A stretch of DNA of 64,000 nucleotides from Pseudomonas sp. NBRC 111124 (GCF_001320245.1 NZ_BCBA01000002.1:157564-221563); one strand, 5' to 3'. Positions 1-10,716 are shown, numbered from the stretch's first letter. Notes: generated from the sequence alone by a model not told the origin. Translations and numbers: made by a program.

Positions 1-1629
1 CTTCTGCCGGGTCACCGCGAACGGCCGCTGGTGCGCGCACTGGAGCAACTGGTAGTGCCCGTGCAAGCGACAATCGACAGTGAACGGCTGCTATTCAGCT
101 ACCTCGATGACCTCCCTGAATGGCCCATGGATCTGCGCCTGGAGCTGCGCGCCGGGAGCCCGCAAGGCCCGCTGCTCGACAGCAGCGGAAACCCGTTGGC
201 CGGCAAGGTCTGCCGCGTCATCAAGTCCGCCGAGGGTTATGAGGCCGATCTGGGCGAACGCCCCGCACCGGCGCGTCAGGATCAGGACCTGTGCAGGGCA
301 ATCGAACAGGCACTGCCCAATGCGTATCGCAAGGCGCTGGGCTTCCCGACCACGGATGGTAATACCTTGCGTCAGCGCATACTGGCCTGGACCGAGCCTC
401 GTCGTAGTGATCTGCTTCAGCGCCTCTGGGGTGCCGGCGCACAGCGCCGACTTGCCCGCGCAGGGCTGCGTGGCGGTCGCGAGCCAGTACCCGACGGCTT
501 TTTTCTGCAGGCCCCTCTGGCGACCCGCTACCGCCGCTTGTACCCCACCGCGACCGATCAGAATTTTCTCCATGCCAGGAATGACTGGCAACTGCAAGGG
601 CGTTCACCCACGGTGGAGATGCGCAACCTCGAACGCCGCCTGGAAACCCTGCGTCGCGACCTGGGCGAATGGGCACGCCCCGACCCACACTACCCGCATC
701 GGCGACAGGAGGCCGTCGTCCGCATCATCAATGCCTGGCGACGCCTGTCCAGGCTGCCGCTGGGCCACGACAACATGATCTACAGCCTCGACCTTTCACG
801 CCTTGACCTGGAGGACCGTGACCTGTCCAGCCTGGCCCTGCCAGACGATTTCACCCACATTGAACATGTATCGCTCAAAGGCAACCGCAACTTGAGCCAA
901 CTACCCGCCGAGTTCTCCGAACGCTTCCCCAGACTCAAGCGTTTACTGCTGAGCCATTGCCGCTTCGCTCGCTTGCCTCGCCTGGCCAATCCCGAGGAGC
1001 TGGCATGGCTGGACGTTGACCACAATCGCATTACCTGGGATGACAACACGCAGCACGTGTTCGATCAGTTCACTAACCTGGGCGTGCTGGACATGGGCAG
1101 CAACCCGTTGCTGCGCGCACCCGACCTAAGCCCGATGCCGCGCCTGTTCACGCTGTTCCTGGACAACTGCGCACTGACCGAATTGCCGCGCGGGCTCGAC
1201 CGCATCACCAGCACACCGGTGACGCTCGACCTGGGCGATAACCAGTTTCAACAACTTCCTGAGCATTTTCATGTACCGCAGCGGATCGCTAAGGCCCTGC
1301 GCCTTGAAAGCCGTTGGCTCAGCCCGCGCATGCACGATGAAGTCGAGGCCTACAACGCAGCACATCAAGTGGATCTGCTGGTGGACGACAGCGATTATGA
1401 TGAATTCTTCGAAAGTACCGGCCGCGCTGAACGGGCAATTTGGCGGCGTCTACCGCTGCAGTACCGACGAGGCCTGCGGCGGCTGCTCGACCTTGAACCC
1501 TTTACGTCACACCCAAGACGCGCCCATGCGGAATTCTGGCGCCGCCTGACTGTGATCGACCAAAACCTGCCGTTGCGCCAGCAGGCCCTTGAGCGCCCGG
1601 CTCATGAGCTGTTCGACATCGTGCTGTAG
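1..1629 (+). CDS. C-terminal part of a large LRR protein (DUF6543/NEL-like family), 5' end outside window
   Basis: The frame is open from base 1, so this is the 3' part of a longer gene. The visible product has a charged helical region, then at about residues 260-420 a leucine-rich repeat block (patterns such as LKRLLLSHCRFARLP, LAWLDVDHNRI, LGVLDMGSNPL, LFTLFLDNCALTELP). After the repeats come about 110 residues ending in RPAHELFDIVL. Pseudomonas proteins with this architecture usually carry an N-terminal DUF6543 domain and often a C-terminal NEL-type E3 ubiquitin ligase domain. Here the protein stops before any NEL catalytic Cys, so it is either a ligase-less member or a shortened one. Family placement is from memory of the architecture; the N-terminal part cannot be seen. 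Confidence 0.7.
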   Translation, partial: LLPGHRERPLVRALEQLVVPVQATIDSERLLFSYLDDLPEWPMDLRLELRAGSPQGPLLDSSGNPLAGKVCRVIKSAEGYEADLGERPAPARQDQDLCRAIEQALPNAYRKALGFPTTDGNTLRQRILAWTEPRRSDLLQRLWGAGAQRRLARAGLRGGREPVPDGFFLQAPLATRYRRLYPTATDQNFLHARNDWQLQGRSPTVEMRNLERRLETLRRDLGEWARPDPHYPHRRQEAVVRIINAWRRLSRLPLGHDNMIYSLDLSRLDLEDRDLSSLALPDDFTHIEHVSLKGNRNLSQLPAEFSERFPRLKRLLLSHCRFARLPRLANPEELAWLDVDHNRITWDDNTQHVFDQFTNLGVLDMGSNPLLRAPDLSPMPRLFTLFLDNCALTELPRGLDRITSTPVTLDLGDNQFQQLPEHFHVPQRIAKALRLESRWLSPRMHDEVEAYNAAHQVDLLVDDSDYDEFFESTGRAERAIWRRLPLQYRRGLRRLLDLEPFTSHPRRAHAEFWRRLTVIDQNLPLRQQALERPAHELFDIVL

Positions 1630-1638
1630 CCGGCCTGC

Positions 1639-3240
1639 CTAACGCGGCACCCGCGCCCGGAGCGGGTTGCGCACCACCCACTTCTGCAATTCGGCGGCCG
1701 GCATCGGCCGCCCCAGCAGGTAGCCCTGGCCCTGGTCACACCCGGCATTGCGCAAGAAGTCATACTGTTCTTGGGTTTCGATCCCCTCGGCGGTGATGCG
1801 ATAACCCAGCGCATGCCCCAGGTCGATGATCGCCCGGGCGATGGCCACTGCATCATCGTCATCGGGCAAATCCTTGATAAACGCCCGGTCGATCTTCAGA
1901 TGGTCGATGGGCAAGGCGCGCAGGTAGGCCAGCGACGAATAGCCAGTACCGAAGTCGTCCACCGCCGTGGCGACGCCCATCGCCTGCAACTGGGCCAGGG
2001 CTGCGCACGCCTGTTGTTGGCTTTCCATCAGCAGGCTCTCGGTGATTTCGACTTCCAGCAGGTTGGGTGCCAGGCCATAGCGTTCCAGTGCCATCGCAAG
2101 GCTCGAGACATAGTCGCTGCGCTCGATCTGCAGCGCCGCCACGTTGACCGCCATGGGCCCCGGCAGGCAGTCGGCGGCGCGCCAGGCGGCCATTTGTGCG
2201 CAGGCCAGGTCAAGCACGCGCTCACCCAGGGGAATGATCAGGCCACTGCGTTCGGCCAGCGGGATGAACTCGCCGGGCGGTATCAGCCCATGTTCCGGGT
2301 CGCGCCAGCGCAGCAGTGCCTCCACCCCCTCCAGCTGACCGCTGAACAGGTCGACCTTCGGTTGGTACCACAATTCGAACTCGTTATCCTGCAACGCCCG
2401 ACGCAGGTTACGTTCCAGCTCCAGGCGCTGGTGCAGCCGTGCCGTCATGTCTGGGTGATACGGGCGCCAGGCGTTACGGCCGCCTTCCTTGGCCGCGTAC
2501 ATGGCGGTGTCGGCATGGCGCAACAGGCTGCCGACGTCTTCGCCATGTTGCGGGCACCAGGCGAGCCCGATGCTGCCGGTCACCAGTGCGGCATTGCCGT
2601 TGAGGTCGAACGGCCGCTGCAGGCAACGCAACAGCTGTTGGAGCTGATGACTGACCTGACCCTGGGTGCCCTGAAGCATGAACACGAACTCATCGCCGCC
2701 CAGCCGACACACTCGGTCGCTGCTGTCGAGCTCCTGCAGGAAACGCGCCGTTGCCTGCTGCAGCAACAAATCGCCCATGGCATGACCGAGGCTGTCGTTG
2801 ACCTGTTTGAAACCGTCGATATCCAGCAAAAGCACCGCCAGGCCATGGCCCTCGGCGGTGGCCTCGGCCAACTGCTGCTGGAACAGCACCCGGTTAGGCA
2901 AGCCGGTGATGGTGTCGTAATGCGCCAGGCGCTCCAGCTGCGCCTGCGAGCGTTGCAATTCGCGGTTGCGTTGGTGCAGCTGACGCTGCTTGCGGTTGAT
3001 CTGCGCGATGAACAGGCTAAGCAGGCCGCTGCAGGCCAGGGCGAACCAGAACAGCGGCGAGTGGAACAGGCTTGCCTCCTGCTGGCTCTGCTGGCGCTGG
3101 ATGTCCACGTGGCCAAGCACCATGGACACGCCGATGCCGGCCAGGGAAACGCCGACCGGCAACAAGCGGCAAAGGGCGCGACGCAGCGTGCCGGTCGTCG
3201 GTTTCTGTTCGTGGGTCATCGGGAAATTGGACGGGATCAT
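1639..3240 (-). CDS. Membrane-anchored GGDEF-EAL c-di-GMP turnover protein
   Basis: About 533 residues. Two hydrophobic stretches near the N-terminus (around LLPVGVSLAGIGVSMVLG and FWFALACSGLLSLFIA) flank a short periplasmic loop. A coiled segment (RKQRQLHQRNRELQRSQAQLERL) follows, then a GGDEF domain with an intact RLGGDEF signature, and a C-terminal EAL domain with EALLRW, EVEITES, VDDFGTGYSS, KIDRAFIKD and AEGIE, the usual metal and substrate residues. Both the cyclase and phosphodiesterase sites look intact, so net activity cannot be predicted. There is no PAS or other sensor domain. The start at 3240 is chosen because upstream codons are atypical; 3219 is an equally possible ATG. Divergent from the dehydrogenase gene at 3376. 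Confidence 0.9.
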   Translation of the reverse strand: MIPSNFPMTHEQKPTTGTLRRALCRLLPVGVSLAGIGVSMVLGHVDIQRQQSQQEASLFHSPLFWFALACSGLLSLFIAQINRKQRQLHQRNRELQRSQAQLERLAHYDTITGLPNRVLFQQQLAEATAEGHGLAVLLLDIDGFKQVNDSLGHAMGDLLLQQATARFLQELDSSDRVCRLGGDEFVFMLQGTQGQVSHQLQQLLRCLQRPFDLNGNAALVTGSIGLAWCPQHGEDVGSLLRHADTAMYAAKEGGRNAWRPYHPDMTARLHQRLELERNLRRALQDNEFELWYQPKVDLFSGQLEGVEALLRWRDPEHGLIPPGEFIPLAERSGLIIPLGERVLDLACAQMAAWRAADCLPGPMAVNVAALQIERSDYVSSLAMALERYGLAPNLLEVEITESLLMESQQQACAALAQLQAMGVATAVDDFGTGYSSLAYLRALPIDHLKIDRAFIKDLPDDDDAVAIARAIIDLGHALGYRITAEGIETQEQYDFLRNAGCDQGQGYLLGRPMPAAELQKWVVRNPLRARVPR

Positions 3241-3375
3241 AAGCTGCAAGTGTGGGCGATTGCCCCTGTATCGGCGCGCTGCGCGCAATATTGAGCCAGA
3301 CTGGTGTTTTTCTTGCCCAGGGTGCATGCTCGAAGCTGAAGCGTTTCACCCGCCCAGACACGTGAGGTGCAGTAC

Positions 3376-4995
3376 ATGGATCATCTGCTCGATTCGCTGT
3401 TTCCGACCGCCGAGAACATTCCCGAACACTGGCGTCTCGGTAACCCGCTGGAACAACGTGACTACCTGGTGAACGGTCAGCTCAAACGCTGGGAAGGGCC
3501 GCTGGCCACAGTGCGCAGCCCGGTCTGGCTGAAAGAAGCGGACGGCGAGCGCCAGGTCGTGCTTGGCAGCGCACCACTGCTCGACGCCGACACCGCCCTC
3601 ACCGCCCTGGACGCGGCGGTCAACGCCTACGACAAGGGCCGCGGGGCCTGGCCGAACATGCGCGTGGCAGAACGTATCCAGCATGTGGAAACCTTCCTCG
3701 CACGCATGCGCGAGCAGCGTACGGCCGTGGTCAAGCTGCTGATGTGGGAAATCGGCAAAAACCTCAAGGATTCGGAAAAGGAATTCGACCGCACCTGCGA
3801 CTACATCGTCGACACCATCAACGCCCTCAAGGACCTCGACCGCCGCTCCAGCCGCTTCGAGCTCGAACAAGGCACCCTCGGCCAAATTCGCCGCGCCCCG
3901 CTGGGCGTGGCATTGTGCATGGGCCCCTACAATTACCCGCTGAACGAAACCTTCACCACGCTGATCCCGGCGCTGATCATGGGCAACACCGTGGTGTTCA
4001 AGCCGGCCAAGTTCGGCGTGCTGCTGATCCGACCACTGCTCGAAGCGTTCCGCGACAGCTTCCCGCCGGGGGTGATCAACGTCATTTATGGCCGCGGCCG
4101 GGAAACGGTCAGCGCGCTGATGGCCAGCGGCAAAGTCGATGTATTTGCCTTCATCGGCACCCACAAGGCGGCCAGCGACCTGAAGAAACTGCACCCACGC
4201 CCGCACCGGCTGCGCGCCGCTCTGGGCCTCGACGCCAAGAACCCCGGCATCGTCCTGCCCCAGGTGGACCTGGACAATGCCGTGGAAGAGGCGGTTACCG
4301 GCGCACTGTCGTTCAATGGCCAACGCTGCACGGCGCTGAAGATCTTGTTCGTCCACGAGGATGTGGTTGAACCCTTCCTCGACAAGTTCCAGCGCAAGCT
4401 TGCCGCGCTCAAGCCAGGCATGCCCTGGGAGCCAGGCGTTGCGCTGACGCCGCTGCCGGAACAGGGCAAGGTCGATTACCTCGATCAGTTGGTGGCCGAT
4501 GCCACGGCCAAAGGCGCACGAGTGCTCAACGAAGGTGGCGGGCAGAGCCGCGGCTCATTCTTCTATCCCGCCCTGCTCTACCCGGTGAATCGGGACATGC
4601 GCGTATACCACGAGGAACAGTTTGGCCCGGTGGTGCCGGTGGTGCCTTACCGCGACCTGCAAACCGTGATCGATTACGTGCTCGATTCCGACTACGGCCA
4701 GCAGCTGAGCCTGTTCGGCAACGACCCGGCAACCATCGGCAGCCTGGTCGACATCTTTGCCAACCAGGTCGGGCGCATCAACCTCAACGCCCAGTGCCAG
4801 CGCGGCCCGGACACCTACCCGTTCAATGGCCGCAAGAACAGCGCCGAAGGCACCCTGTCGGTACACGATGCCTTGCGCGTGTTCTCCATCCGCACCCTGG
4901 TCGCAACCCGCTTCCAGGAAGCCAACAAAGAGCTGATCAGCGAGATCATCCGTAACCGCCAATCAAGCTTCCTGACCACCGACTACATCTTCTGA
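3376..4995 (+). CDS. NADP-dependent glyceraldehyde-3-phosphate dehydrogenase of the ALDH superfamily
   Basis: 539 residues with the aldehyde dehydrogenase fold: NYPLNETFTTLIPALIMGNT, VVFKPAKFG, and the catalytic Cys in SFNGQRCTALK. Length and sequence fit the non-phosphorylating (GapN-like) GAPDH group, which oxidises glyceraldehyde 3-phosphate to 3-phosphoglycerate with NADP. The segment that is ELGGK in most ALDHs, carrying the general-base Glu, reads LGLDAKN here. A GAGG at 3364-3367 lies 8 bases before the ATG at 3376; an in-frame GTG at 3367 overlaps it and is less likely. Single gene, followed by a hairpin. The substrate is inferred from family resemblance. Confidence 0.8.
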   Translation: MDHLLDSLFPTAENIPEHWRLGNPLEQRDYLVNGQLKRWEGPLATVRSPVWLKEADGERQVVLGSAPLLDADTALTALDAAVNAYDKGRGAWPNMRVAERIQHVETFLARMREQRTAVVKLLMWEIGKNLKDSEKEFDRTCDYIVDTINALKDLDRRSSRFELEQGTLGQIRRAPLGVALCMGPYNYPLNETFTTLIPALIMGNTVVFKPAKFGVLLIRPLLEAFRDSFPPGVINVIYGRGRETVSALMASGKVDVFAFIGTHKAASDLKKLHPRPHRLRAALGLDAKNPGIVLPQVDLDNAVEEAVTGALSFNGQRCTALKILFVHEDVVEPFLDKFQRKLAALKPGMPWEPGVALTPLPEQGKVDYLDQLVADATAKGARVLNEGGGQSRGSFFYPALLYPVNRDMRVYHEEQFGPVVPVVPYRDLQTVIDYVLDSDYGQQLSLFGNDPATIGSLVDIFANQVGRINLNAQCQRGPDTYPFNGRKNSAEGTLSVHDALRVFSIRTLVATRFQEANKELISEIIRNRQSSFLTTDYIF

Positions 4996-5009
4996 CGGTC
5001 GCGCTTATA

Positions 5010-5040
5010 GAAAATCGATCTAGCCTCCTAGTCGATTTTC
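5010..5040 (+). terminator. Perfect hairpin after the GAPDH-like gene
   Basis: GAAAATCGA (5010-5018) pairs with TCGATTTTC (5032-5040), and an inner CTAG/CTAG stem closes a CCTC loop. It begins 15 bases after the stop codon. There is no long T tract beyond the stem's own TTTT, so this may be a terminator or an mRNA 3'-end stabiliser. Confidence 0.6.
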
Positions 5041-5105
5041 CATCTGCGCAGACGACTCTAAGCATCAGGGCGCCCATCGGCGCCCACTGCAAAGGAGATT
5101 CGCAA

Positions 5106-5573
5106 ATGGCTGTCAAACCCATCCCCGAAGGCCAGCACAGCATCACCCCGTACCTGGCCATCAACGACGCCGCCAAGGCTATCGAGTTCTACAAGAAGGC
5201 CTTTGGCGCCACGGAAATGTTCCGCCTCGAAGGCCCGGACGGCCGCGTCGGTCACGCCGAACTGCGCATCGGCGACTCCTCGCTGATGCTCGCTGCCCCC
5301 TGCGACATGGAGGGCGGCCTGACCGCCAGCCAGAAACTCGCCGGCGCTGCGGTGGGTCTGCATTTGTACGTCGAGGATTGCGACAAGGTCTATGCCCAGG
5401 CCATTGCGGCGGGGGCTACACAGTTGCATGAAGTCAAGGACCAGTTCTACGGCGACCGCAGCGGCTCGCTGAAAGACCCGTTCGGCAATATGTGGTTCGT
5501 CTCCACCCACAAGGAAGACCTCAGCCCCGACCAGATACGTGCCCGTGCGGCGAAGATGTTTGGCGACAACTGA
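5106..5573 (+). CDS. VOC-superfamily (PhnB/glyoxalase-like) protein
   Basis: 155 residues with the two-module beta-alpha-beta-beta-beta pattern of the vicinal oxygen chelate fold: ITPYLAINDAAKAIEFYKKAFGA opens the first half and VGLHLYVEDCDKVYAQAIAAGA the second. It ends with the characteristic DPFGNMWFVSTHKEDLSP, seen in PhnB-type proteins. An AAAGGAGAT at 5091-5099 precedes the ATG. These proteins are soluble, usually dimeric and metal-binding, but the substrate cannot be told from sequence. It stands alone between a hairpin and the convergent Rhs cassette. Confidence 0.85.
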   Translation: MAVKPIPEGQHSITPYLAINDAAKAIEFYKKAFGATEMFRLEGPDGRVGHAELRIGDSSLMLAAPCDMEGGLTASQKLAGAAVGLHLYVEDCDKVYAQAIAAGATQLHEVKDQFYGDRSGSLKDPFGNMWFVSTHKEDLSPDQIRARAAKMFGDN

Positions 5574-5669
5574 GGAGGGTGACATCCGGCGTTGGCGTTT
5601 TTGCCCGCGCCGGACGAAATGCAACGGCTCGGATTCTATAAAGACATCGCAGCGGTTACGTGGCCTGCC

Positions 5670-6296
5670 TTACAGTCCACTACGTATGTCACCTCCACTA
5701 CGCTGAAATCTCTGATTACCCCGCTCTAAACTGTCGGCCAGCGCAACCATATGGTCTACCATCGGGCCTACCATTTGGTTCGGCGTTGGCACTGCCACTT
5801 GTTCACTGGCCACCGCGTTAAAAGCGCTAATAGTCCCTAGAACTTCCACCGTAGCTTTCGTGAGCGGGTTCATAGGAATGACCTTCGATGTAACCTCCGC
5901 CGCAACAGCAAGGGCACCCCAAGTCATGCTGTAGAAATTTCTTGCGCGCCATAAAGCCCTTACACCGGCTAATGCAGCTCCAGTGGATGAAAAGCCAGTG
6001 TAAGGTGCGATCGCCCGCAACAAGGGCTTGATGAAATGCCCTGACGGGTCAGTGTTGTTAATAGGGTCTGCTTCACAATAAACATAAGCGTTTCTGCCTC
6101 CCTTGCCAAAAGGGCTCAGACTATCAGGGCTTGCGAATCGCCGAATCCCAGGGCTGTAGTTCCGATACCCGTTCCCCAGTGGATAACAGTTTGTTACCTC
6201 ATCCAGTCGCTGGCCATTTAATCCCAGGTGTAACGGATGCACGGCATTGCGCCCTAGGCTGCCATACGGCGTATATCGGAAGTGGCTTATCTTCAT
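5670..6296 (-). CDS. Orphan Rhs-repeat core protein with variable C-terminus
   Basis: 208 residues. The first 90 or so are an isolated Rhs-associated core: YTPYGSLGR, LGLNGQRLDEVTNCYPLGNGYRNYSPGIRRFASPDSLSPFGKGGRNAYVYCEADPINNTDPSGH. After the DPxGH boundary the sequence switches to an unrelated hydrophobic tail (ALAGVRALWRARN, WGALAVAAEV) with lower GC content. The YD-repeat shell of full Rhs proteins is absent, so this is a cassette rather than a complete toxin carrier. A GAGGA lies 9 bases before the ATG. No immunity gene is evident next to it. The C-terminal tail is not recognised. A second such cassette is at 47551-48402. Confidence 0.75.
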   Translation of the reverse strand: MKISHFRYTPYGSLGRNAVHPLHLGLNGQRLDEVTNCYPLGNGYRNYSPGIRRFASPDSLSPFGKGGRNAYVYCEADPINNTDPSGHFIKPLLRAIAPYTGFSSTGAALAGVRALWRARNFYSMTWGALAVAAEVTSKVIPMNPLTKATVEVLGTISAFNAVASEQVAVPTPNQMVGPMVDHMVALADSLERGNQRFQRSGGDIRSGL

Positions 6297-6500
6297 TAGA
6301 GTATCCTCACGTCAGGGGCTCGGCCATTGTCCCTGCAGCGATGACGGCCTTGCCAAGAACAATTCCAGCTTGGAAGTCAGACTGAGATTGAATAATCAAA
6401 CGTCCAGTTTCAACTGGCAGAAATGACAGTCTGTGAAGCACAGAGTTGAAAGCGACGCGCGTTTGCTTGAAGCTGGAGGCTCGTAGCTTGGAGCTGCTTC

Positions 6501-7688
6501 ATGCGAATCATCGACAAAACCGCCGCGCAGGTTCGCAGCCTGACCCAGGCCGAAGAGGAACTGCTGGTCGGTTTCGCCACCGGCAGCCTCGCCGGGCCGC
6601 GCCTGCTGCAGGCCAACCAGCTGCTGATGAAGGTACGCAGCGCCAACCAGTGGCTGGCCTGCGATTGCCGCAAGGACGCCTTGCCAGTGCTCAATATCAC
6701 CCTCAATGGCAGCACCGGCACGCTTTTTCTGAAGAACAACCCGGGCACCGCCGAGCATGCGCCCGGCTGCCCGTTCACCAAGGACGAACGCGAAGCCAGC
6801 GAGCGTGAAGACGAGCCGGCGGTGCCTGCCGCCTGGCTGGCACCAGACACCCCGCTGCGCCTGATCGGTGATTACCGCAGCGCCAGCGATGCCAGTAGCG
6901 GTACGGCCGACGGTACCGAACGCCGCGAACAGCAGCGCCTGTTGTCACTGCTGCTGACCTGGATCGAGACCAGCGGCCTGAACCTCTACGCCACACACCT
7001 GAAAAAGGACCTCACCGGCCAGTTCGCCGAGCTGCGCAGTGTCGCCAGCCGCTACCCGTTGCTCGAAAGGGTGCCGGCCAGCAACTACCTGGAAACCCGC
7101 CTGGACATGAAGCACATGATGATGCTCAAGTCCCGCCTGCGTGAAGCTACGGTGTTCGGCAACCACCGGCGCCATGGCCTGCTGCTGGACTGCGTCGACC
7201 AGATCAAGGGGCGCAAGCTTTTCAACAACCGCAGCGAAGACGGTTTCGATTTCCAGGGGCATCATCTGTATTGGGGTGGCAGCCGTACGTCAGGCCCGCT
7301 GCTGGCGCTGGCCCTGTACTCACCGACCACAGCGGGCAGCCACTTCTACGAACTGATCCACGTGGCCAGTGTGCCGGTGCTGTCACGCGCGCACCTGTTC
7401 CCGGTGTACCGTGACGAAGAGCGTGAACCGCTCAAGGCGCTGGTCTCGCTGATCGACTGGATGGCGAGCAAAGGCGTGAAAGTGCAGATGCGTCGCCCGG
7501 TGATCGGTGGGCAGGTGATGGATGAGCTCGTGCTGACCTCGGATCAGGACCGGGTCCTGTCGGTGTCGTTGCTGGAGAAGCCGATCGGGCCGGAGCCCGA
7601 TGCCGAGAACTTCAAGCGCTACGCGGACTTCAAGAGCCTTGAGACCTTCCGCAAGTATGTGGCCGGGTTCTTCATGCGTGAGCGCTGA
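6501..7688 (+). CDS. Uncharacterised conserved protein with CxC...HxxxC motif
   Basis: 395 residues, not recognised as a characterised family. Near the N-terminus it has WLACDCRKD followed about 30 residues later by LKNNPGTAEHAPGCPF. This Cys/His spacing and the NPGT...CP pattern resemble the N-terminal motif of DUF1173 proteins, and may bind a metal. The rest is soluble, with no transmembrane helix or signal peptide. A mid-region RLLSLLLTWIETSGLNLY is helical, and the C-terminal half (HHLYWGGSRTSGPLLALALYS, EREPLKALVSLIDWMASKG) looks like a mixed alpha/beta domain. The ATG at 6501 is preceded by TTGGAGCTGCTTC. Stands alone, with a REP element after it. Confidence 0.7.
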   Translation: MRIIDKTAAQVRSLTQAEEELLVGFATGSLAGPRLLQANQLLMKVRSANQWLACDCRKDALPVLNITLNGSTGTLFLKNNPGTAEHAPGCPFTKDEREASEREDEPAVPAAWLAPDTPLRLIGDYRSASDASSGTADGTERREQQRLLSLLLTWIETSGLNLYATHLKKDLTGQFAELRSVASRYPLLERVPASNYLETRLDMKHMMMLKSRLREATVFGNHRRHGLLLDCVDQIKGRKLFNNRSEDGFDFQGHHLYWGGSRTSGPLLALALYSPTTAGSHFYELIHVASVPVLSRAHLFPVYRDEEREPLKALVSLIDWMASKGVKVQMRRPVIGGQVMDELVLTSDQDRVLSVSLLEKPIGPEPDAENFKRYADFKSLETFRKYVAGFFMRER

Positions 7689-7711
7689 AGGCCGCGTCGC
7701 CTGCTTCGCGG

Positions 7712-7748
7712 CTGTAGGAGCGGCTTTAGCCGCGAAGAGGCCGGTGCA
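7712..7748. repeat. Single REP element
   Basis: TGTAGGAGCGGCTTTAGCC followed by GCGAAGAGGCCGGTGCAG matches the P. putida REP consensus, with its imperfect palindrome around CGGCTTTAGCCG. It lies between two convergent genes. Confidence 0.85.
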
Positions 7749-7766
7749 GCCACACATCCCTGACTA

Positions 7767-8915
7767 TCAGAACGCAGCCCGGAAGATCCCCTCGATCTCA
7801 TCCTGGCTGGCCGACCGCGGGTTGGTCAGCCCACAGGCATCCTTCAAGGCGTTCTCCGCCAGAATGCCGACATCCTCAAGCTTGGCCCCCAGCTCCGCCA
7901 GCCCCGCCGGGATACCCACCGCCACTGCCAGGTGCTCGATGGCCGAAATCGCCGCCCCCGCGCCCTGCTCCGCATCCAGCCCACACACCTTGATACCCAT
8001 GGCCTTGGCCACATCGCGCAAGCGCGCGGCACTGACCTTGGCATTAAAGCGCTGCACATGGGGCAGCAGCACGGCATTGCATACACCATGGGGCAAATCG
8101 TAGTAACCGCCCAGCTGGTGCGCCATGGCATGTACGTACCCCAGCGAAGCATTGTTGAACGCCATGCCGGCCAGGAACTGCGCGTAGGCCATGTTCTCAC
8201 GTGCCTGCAGGTCGTTACCGTCGTTCACCGCCTGGCGCAGGTTCTCGCTGATCAGGCTGATGGCTTTGAGCGCACAGGCATCGGTGATCGGCGTGGCTGC
8301 CGTGGATACATAGGCTTCGATGGCGTGGGTCAAGGCATCCATGCCGGTGGCTGCCGTCAGCCCCTTGGGCATGGCGACCATCAGTGCCGGGTCGTTGACC
8401 GAGAGGATCGGCGTGGTGTTGCGGTCGACGATGGCCATTTTCACGTGCCGCGCCTCGTCGGTGATGATACAGAAGCGGGTCATCTCACTGGCCGTGCCCG
8501 CAGTAGTGTTGATCGCGATGAGTGGCAGCTGCGGCTTGCGCGAGCGGTCGACACCCTCGTAGTCGCTGATATGCCCGCCATTGGTGGCGCACAGTGCAAT
8601 ACCCTTGGCGCAGTCATGGGGCGAACCACCACCCAGCGACACCACGCAGTCGCAACGCTCACGCTGCAACACCGCAAGGCCGGCCTCGACGTTGGCGATG
8701 CTGGGGTTGGGCTTGGCGCCATCGAACACCACCGAGTCGATATCCTGCAGGGCCAGCATGCGGCCGATGCGGGCGGCGACGCCGGCCTTGGCCAAGCCCT
8801 GGTCGGTAACGATCAGCGCCTTGCGCAAGCCATAACCGGCGATCGCGGCCATGGCCTCGTCGAGGCAGTCGATGCCCATGATGTTGACGGGCGGGATGAA
8901 GAATGTGCTGCTCAT
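7767..8915 (-). CDS. Iron-containing (group III) alcohol dehydrogenase, YiaY-like
   Basis: 382 residues of the Fe-ADH family. The NAD-binding GGGSPHD is at about 95-101. Metal ligands by alignment with FucO are D193 and H197 ([12 protein letters not shown]), H262 ([10 protein letters not shown]) and H276 (LPHGVCNA). All are present, so the enzyme should be active as an NAD-dependent alcohol/aldehyde oxidoreductase; the physiological alcohol is not evident. The start at 8915 is chosen because GGAGGATCC stands just upstream; an in-frame ATG further upstream (8966) lacks a ribosome site. Transcribed in the same direction as ilvA, whose stop is 78 bases upstream. Confidence 0.9.
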   Translation of the reverse strand: MSSTFFIPPVNIMGIDCLDEAMAAIAGYGLRKALIVTDQGLAKAGVAARIGRMLALQDIDSVVFDGAKPNPSIANVEAGLAVLQRERCDCVVSLGGGSPHDCAKGIALCATNGGHISDYEGVDRSRKPQLPLIAINTTAGTASEMTRFCIITDEARHVKMAIVDRNTTPILSVNDPALMVAMPKGLTAATGMDALTHAIEAYVSTAATPITDACALKAISLISENLRQAVNDGNDLQARENMAYAQFLAGMAFNNASLGYVHAMAHQLGGYYDLPHGVCNAVLLPHVQRFNAKVSAARLRDVAKAMGIKVCGLDAEQGAGAAISAIEHLAVAVGIPAGLAELGAKLEDVGILAENALKDACGLTNPRSASQDEIEGIFRAAF

Positions 8916-8993
8916 GACCGGATCCTCCTGGTGGGTCTGTCTACTCACGAGGATCCGCCCGTTCAATGCACCTGATGTTGATCCAGAGCAACG

Positions 8994-10556
<1,563 letters not shown>

Positions 10557-10600
10557 CGATTGCAACTCCTTGGCTTGTTTCACGTTGCCCAGGAGTCAGA

Positions 10601-10630
10601 GAGAAGAAACCCGCCTCCAGGGCGGGTTCG
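10601..10630 (-). terminator. Attenuator terminator of ilvA
   Basis: On the - strand GAACCCGCC and GGCGGGTTTC form a stem of 8-9 pairs around CTGGA, followed by the pyrimidine run TTCTTCTCTCT. It sits 14 bases after the leader peptide stop and about 45 bases before the ilvA start, the normal place for an attenuator. Confidence 0.8.
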
Positions 10631-10643
10631 GTGCACGTACGCG

Positions 10644-10706
10644 CTAGCCCGCCAAGCTGATAATGGCGGTAATAATAATGGCGTTCACGTGCGGGAAGGT
10701 TTTCAT
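10644..10706 (-). CDS. ilvA leader peptide with isoleucine codon runs
   Basis: A 20-residue peptide, MKTFPHVNAIIITAIISLAG, ending in TAG. Five of 20 codons are Ile (ATT ATT ATT, then ATT ATC), interleaved with two Thr codons. It is followed by a terminator hairpin and then ilvA, which is the classical layout of transcription attenuation. Ribosome stalling at the Ile run when Ile-tRNA is scarce would favour read-through into ilvA. No strong ribosome site precedes the ATG, and the predicted transcript start is only a few bases upstream, so translation may start near-leaderless. Confidence 0.85.
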   Translation of the reverse strand: MKTFPHVNAIIITAIISLAG

Positions 10707-10716
10707 GGGATGGGAC

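Noticed and set aside
1771..3294. 507-codon open frame opposite the GGDEF-EAL gene
   Set aside because: Antisense shadow; the - strand product has all catalytic motifs.
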